Program-made: the position numbers and the translations under genes | DNA from: Nitrosomonadales bacterium | GTDB lineage: Bacteria; Pseudomonadota; Gammaproteobacteria; Burkholderiales; Methylophilaceae | NCBI GenBank assembly: GCA_018657165.1 | Contig: JABHXS010000069.1 | Coordinates: 1-9,667 of the forward strand | Reading direction: 5' to 3' | Length of the DNA: 9,667 bases | Notes under the pieces: generated by a model | The model's input: only the letters and a program-made list of their open reading frames with translations | Told to the model about the DNA's origin: nothing | Databases searched by the model: none | In this document: positions 7,069 through 9,667 of the stretch, in pieces | How the letters are laid out: each line of letters starts with the position of its first letter | Position numbering within the stretch: position 1 is the first letter of the stretch

Positions 7069-7976
7069 TGAATAAAAATAATTTTGGCAAGGTTGCTGTT
7101 CTGTTAGGAGGTACCTCAAACGAAAGAGAGATTTCAATTAATAGTGGTCAATCTGTTCTAAAGTCTCTTAAGAGGAATGGCGTTGATGCAATTGGCATTG
7201 ATCCAAAAACTGAAAATCTACAGCAATTAAAATTATTTGATAGAGTTTTTATTTGCCTTCATGGGAAAGATGGCGAAGACGGTAAAATACAAAAATATTT
7301 GGATGATTTAAAGGTTCCATATACAGGAAATGGAGCAATTGCCTCTTCACTTTGCATGAATAAGTATTTAACAAAAAAACAATGGGTTAAAGATAACGTG
7401 CCAACCCCATTATTTATGCTGGTTAATTCTTTAGATGATTATTCAATTATAAGAAAATACTTAGGCGATGCTTTTATTCTAAAACCGGCCTCATCAGGTT
7501 CAAGTTTGGGGGTAAGTATTGTAAAAAATAACAAAGATTTTAAAGAAGCATTTAATTTGGCAGTAGAAATAGATTCAACAATAATCGCTGAGGCCTATAT
7601 AAATGGGAGTGAATATGCAATTCCAATTCTAAATAATTCCCCGCTTCCCATAATAGAAATAAAACCCAAAACAAAATTTTATAATTTTGATGCAAAATAT
7701 AATCGTCAGGATACAGAATTTATTTGTCCAGCAAATTTACCTGAAGACTTTGTCAAAACAATTCAGCAAAAATCACTTGATGCATTTTTTTCTCTAGGCT
7801 GTAAGGGTTATGGCCGAGTTGATTTTATGGTTGATGGTAGGAAAAATTTATTTTTTATTGAAGTGAATACCATTCCTGGATTCACTGATCATAGCCTGAT
7901 GCCTATGTCTGCCAAAACTATAGGAAAAAAATTTGACGATTTGGTATTAGATATATTGGATGAGACTTGTGATTAA
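7068..7976 (+). CDS. ddl: D-alanine--D-alanine ligase Ddl (DdlB type)
   Basis: Ddl is a cytoplasmic ATP-grasp ligase making the D-Ala-D-Ala dipeptide that MurF attaches to the stem peptide. The product from the ATG at 7068 is 302 residues, close to E. coli DdlB (306). Seen in order: LLGGTSNEREIS (12-23, with Glu19 matching E. coli Glu15), LHGKDGEDG (64-72), CMNKYLTK (96-103), KPASSGSSLGVS (139-150), the omega loop FDAKYNRQDT (207-216), CKGYGRVDF (245-253) and IEVNTIPGFTDHSL (264-277). The last two hold the Mg2+ ligands Asp252, Glu265 and Asn267. Tyr211 aligns with E. coli Tyr216, the residue found in D-Ala-D-Ala rather than D-Ala-D-lactate ligases, so a normal vancomycin-sensitive type dipeptide is inferred. 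The start overlaps the murB stop as TGATG, and the 3' end overlaps ftsQ. Confidence 0.97.
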   Translation: MNKNNFGKVAVLLGGTSNEREISINSGQSVLKSLKRNGVDAIGIDPKTENLQQLKLFDRVFICLHGKDGEDGKIQKYLDDLKVPYTGNGAIASSLCMNKYLTKKQWVKDNVPTPLFMLVNSLDDYSIIRKYLGDAFILKPASSGSSLGVSIVKNNKDFKEAFNLAVEIDSTIIAEAYINGSEYAIPILNNSPLPIIEIKPKTKFYNFDAKYNRQDTEFICPANLPEDFVKTIQQKSLDAFFSLGCKGYGRVDFMVDGRKNLFFIEVNTIPGFTDHSLMPMSAKTIGKKFDDLVLDILDETCD

Positions 7977-8700
7977 TTCTTTATCCATAATAAAAAGAAT
8001 TACATACGTAGTTTTTGTTTTAATTTTTATATGCATTGTTTTTATAGCAAACCATATTTTTAAGTATGCCAATCTCCCAATCAATGAAATTTTAATAAAA
8101 GGAGAATATCAACATATAGATAGAGACCAAATTAATTTAATTTCAAATGAATACGTTCAAGGTAATTTTTTTAATATTAATTTATACGAAGCTAGAAAAG
8201 CATTTAAACAGTTACCTTGGGTTAGGGATGTAGATTTAAGGAGAAAATGGCCAGATCAATTAGAAGTTATTATTGAAGAACACAAACCAATTGCAAGATG
8301 GGATGGGAAGGGGCTTGTCAACGATAAAGGTGAAATATTTACTGCTTCAACAGAAGATAATTTACCCATTTTTATGGGGCCAGAGGATTTTGTGAAAGAA
8401 ATAACTATTAAATTTAGAGAAATTAATAAAATTTTAGATAAAGAATTAATACATATCAGTATAATTAAACTTTCTGAGAGACTTTCATGGGAAATTAAAA
8501 CAAATAACTTTATAAGGGTGGTTTTGGGTAAGAGAAACGTAACCACCAAAGTTAAAAGGTTTATTGAAAACTATCAATTTGTATTGGCAGAATTAAAAAG
8601 TGAAATTGATTATGTTGATATGCGTTACAGAGACGGATTCTCAGTCAGAAAAACCAAAAAGAAAAATAAAGATAATACTTTGAATAGCACAATCTTATGA
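7960..8700 (+). CDS. ftsQ: Cell division protein FtsQ
   Basis: FtsQ is a bitopic inner-membrane divisome protein that binds FtsB and FtsL and links early and late division proteins. The 246 residues show a short cytoplasmic N-terminus, one membrane segment at about 14-31, and a periplasmic POTRA domain starting at LPINEILIKGEY (39-50) and running to about 109. PWVRDVDLRRKWPDQLEV (86-103) and the IARW segment (111-114) are typical. The beta domain ends at YVDMRYRDGFSVR (218-230), followed by a lysine-rich tail. Sequence conservation is low across this family, so the call relies on the domain plan, these motifs and the position between ddl and ftsA. The ATG at 7960 overlaps ddl by 17 bases. A GTG at 7969 (243 residues) is a competitor, since GGA at 7958-7960 is eight bases upstream of it. 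Confidence 0.93.
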   Translation: MRLVINSLSIIKRITYVVFVLIFICIVFIANHIFKYANLPINEILIKGEYQHIDRDQINLISNEYVQGNFFNINLYEARKAFKQLPWVRDVDLRRKWPDQLEVIIEEHKPIARWDGKGLVNDKGEIFTASTEDNLPIFMGPEDFVKEITIKFREINKILDKELIHISIIKLSERLSWEIKTNNFIRVVLGKRNVTTKVKRFIENYQFVLAELKSEIDYVDMRYRDGFSVRKTKKKNKDNTLNSTIL

Positions 8701-9667
8701 TTAAAAATAAAGATGAAAATGACCTTATTGTTGCCCTTGATATTGGGACATCAAAAATTGTAGTTATTGTAGCTGAGTTACTTCCAGATGGAGTTCTTAA
8801 GATTATTGGGCTAGGACAACATATTTCAAAAGGGTTAAAAAAAGGGGTTGTTGTAAATATAGAAAGTACTATGCAAGCAATTCAAAGGGCTGTTGAGGAA
8901 GCTGAATTAATGGCTGACTGTAAGATAAAGGATGTTTATACAGGGATAGCAGGCAGCCATATCAAAAGTTTAAATTCACATGGAATGGTCAAAATAAAAG
9001 ATTCTGAAGTTTCTCAAATGGATATTGATAGGGTTATTGAAACAGCTCAAGCTATAACATTACCTCCAGACCAACAAGTATTGCATATTCTTACACAAGA
9101 ATATGTTGTTGATCAGCAACATGACATAATTGAACCTATTGGAATGAGTGGAATGAAGCTTGAGGTAAAAGTCCATATTATTACAGGAGCAGTTGCAGCA
9201 GCCCAAAATATTATTAAATGTATTAAGCGATGTGGCTTAGATGTGACGGAGCTAGTTTTACAGCCATTAGCCTCCGCTGAAGCGGTGCTTACGAAGGATG
9301 AAAGAGATCTAGGTGTTTGCCTTATCGATATAGGCGGGGGTACAACAGATATTGCTGTTATTAAGAATGGACAAATCCAACATACAGTAGTCATTCCGAT
9401 AGCAGGCGATCAAGTCACCAATGACATATCAGTCGCTTTCAGAACCCCGAATCAATCTGCAGAGGATATTAAAATCAACCATGGTTCAGCGATGACCAAT
9501 ATGGCTTCTGCTAATGAACTTATTGAAATTCCTTTAGTTGATGGCAGAGAACCAAAAAAAATTACTACACTTTCCCTATCTCAAGTTATTCAGCCAAGAA
9601 TGGAAGAGCTTTTTGACTTAATTAAAAATGAATTGATAAGAAGTAAGACCATCGATGTAATCTCTTC
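8697..9667 (+). CDS. ftsA: Cell division protein FtsA (partial, 3' end beyond window)
   Basis: FtsA is an actin-like ATPase that tethers FtsZ polymers to the membrane and recruits later divisome proteins. The reading frame is open from ATG 8697 to the window edge, giving 323 residues of an expected 410-420. Visible are the phosphate-1 loop ALDIGTSK (13-20), the FtsA-specific 1C domain at about 85-165, the phosphate-2 loop LIDIGGGTTDIAV (209-221), and PIAGDQVTNDIS (234-245) leading into subdomain 2B. The C-terminal membrane-targeting amphipathic helix lies beyond the window. PPDQQVLHILTQEY (123-136) and PIGMSGMKLEVKVHIITGA (147-165) resemble betaproteobacterial FtsA more than the enteric form. 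The ATG overlaps the ftsQ stop as ATGA. There is no clear Shine-Dalgarno sequence, so coupling to ftsQ is likely. ftsZ is expected downstream. Confidence 0.97.
   Translation, partial: MIKNKDENDLIVALDIGTSKIVVIVAELLPDGVLKIIGLGQHISKGLKKGVVVNIESTMQAIQRAVEEAELMADCKIKDVYTGIAGSHIKSLNSHGMVKIKDSEVSQMDIDRVIETAQAITLPPDQQVLHILTQEYVVDQQHDIIEPIGMSGMKLEVKVHIITGAVAAAQNIIKCIKRCGLDVTELVLQPLASAEAVLTKDERDLGVCLIDIGGGTTDIAVIKNGQIQHTVVIPIAGDQVTNDISVAFRTPNQSAEDIKINHGSAMTNMASANELIEIPLVDGREPKKITTLSLSQVIQPRMEELFDLIKNELIRSKTIDVIS

Noticed and set aside
1..9667. Search for a novel system, mobile element, CRISPR array, tRNA or phage gene
   Set aside because: The whole window is accounted for by intact dcw genes with at most 18 non-coding bases between any two; no direct repeats, terminal inverted repeats or RNA gene structures were seen.

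Overview
This window is a stretch of the division and cell wall (dcw) gene cluster of a Gram-negative bacterium. All genes lie on the + strand and are packed almost without gaps. The order is the end of murF, then mraY, murD, ftsW, murG, murC, murB, ddl, ftsQ, and the first 323 codons of ftsA, which runs off the right edge. ftsZ would be expected next but lies outside the window.

The organism is probably an AT-rich proteobacterium with a streamlined genome; G+C is roughly one third by eye. Several proteins look betaproteobacterial: FtsA (PPDQQ-LHILTQEY, PIGMSG, KVHIITGAV), FtsW (GASVEKL-YLPEAHTDF) and MraY (LLWADLSN). The placement of murB between murC and ddl, which E. coli lacks, also fits some betaproteobacteria. 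A low-GC Methylophilaceae type (OM43 / Methylopumilus-like) is my best guess. This is an inference from remembered family patterns, not from a search.

Layout: 1-46 murF tail; 65-1168 mraY; 1168-2604 murD; 2604-3764 ftsW; about 3760-4821 murG; 4818-6194 murC; 6196-7068 murB; 7068-7976 ddl; 7960-8700 ftsQ; 8697-end ftsA. The longest non-coding gap is 18 bases (47-64), so no stretch over 300 bases lacks a gene. I found no terminator, RNA gene, repeat array, mobile element or convincing promoter.

The genes form one pathway plus the division machine. MurC, MurB, MurD, MurF and Ddl build UDP-MurNAc-pentapeptide in the cytoplasm. MraY and MurG turn it into lipid II. FtsW polymerises lipid II at the septum, and FtsQ and FtsA are structural and membrane-anchoring parts of the divisome. 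Every catalytic motif I could check is present, and all reading frames are intact.

I see no undescribed system here. The most interesting local point is murG. Its best Shine-Dalgarno sequence and its best family-length start both point to an AUU codon at 3760, overlapping the ftsW stop, rather than to the first ATG at 3778.
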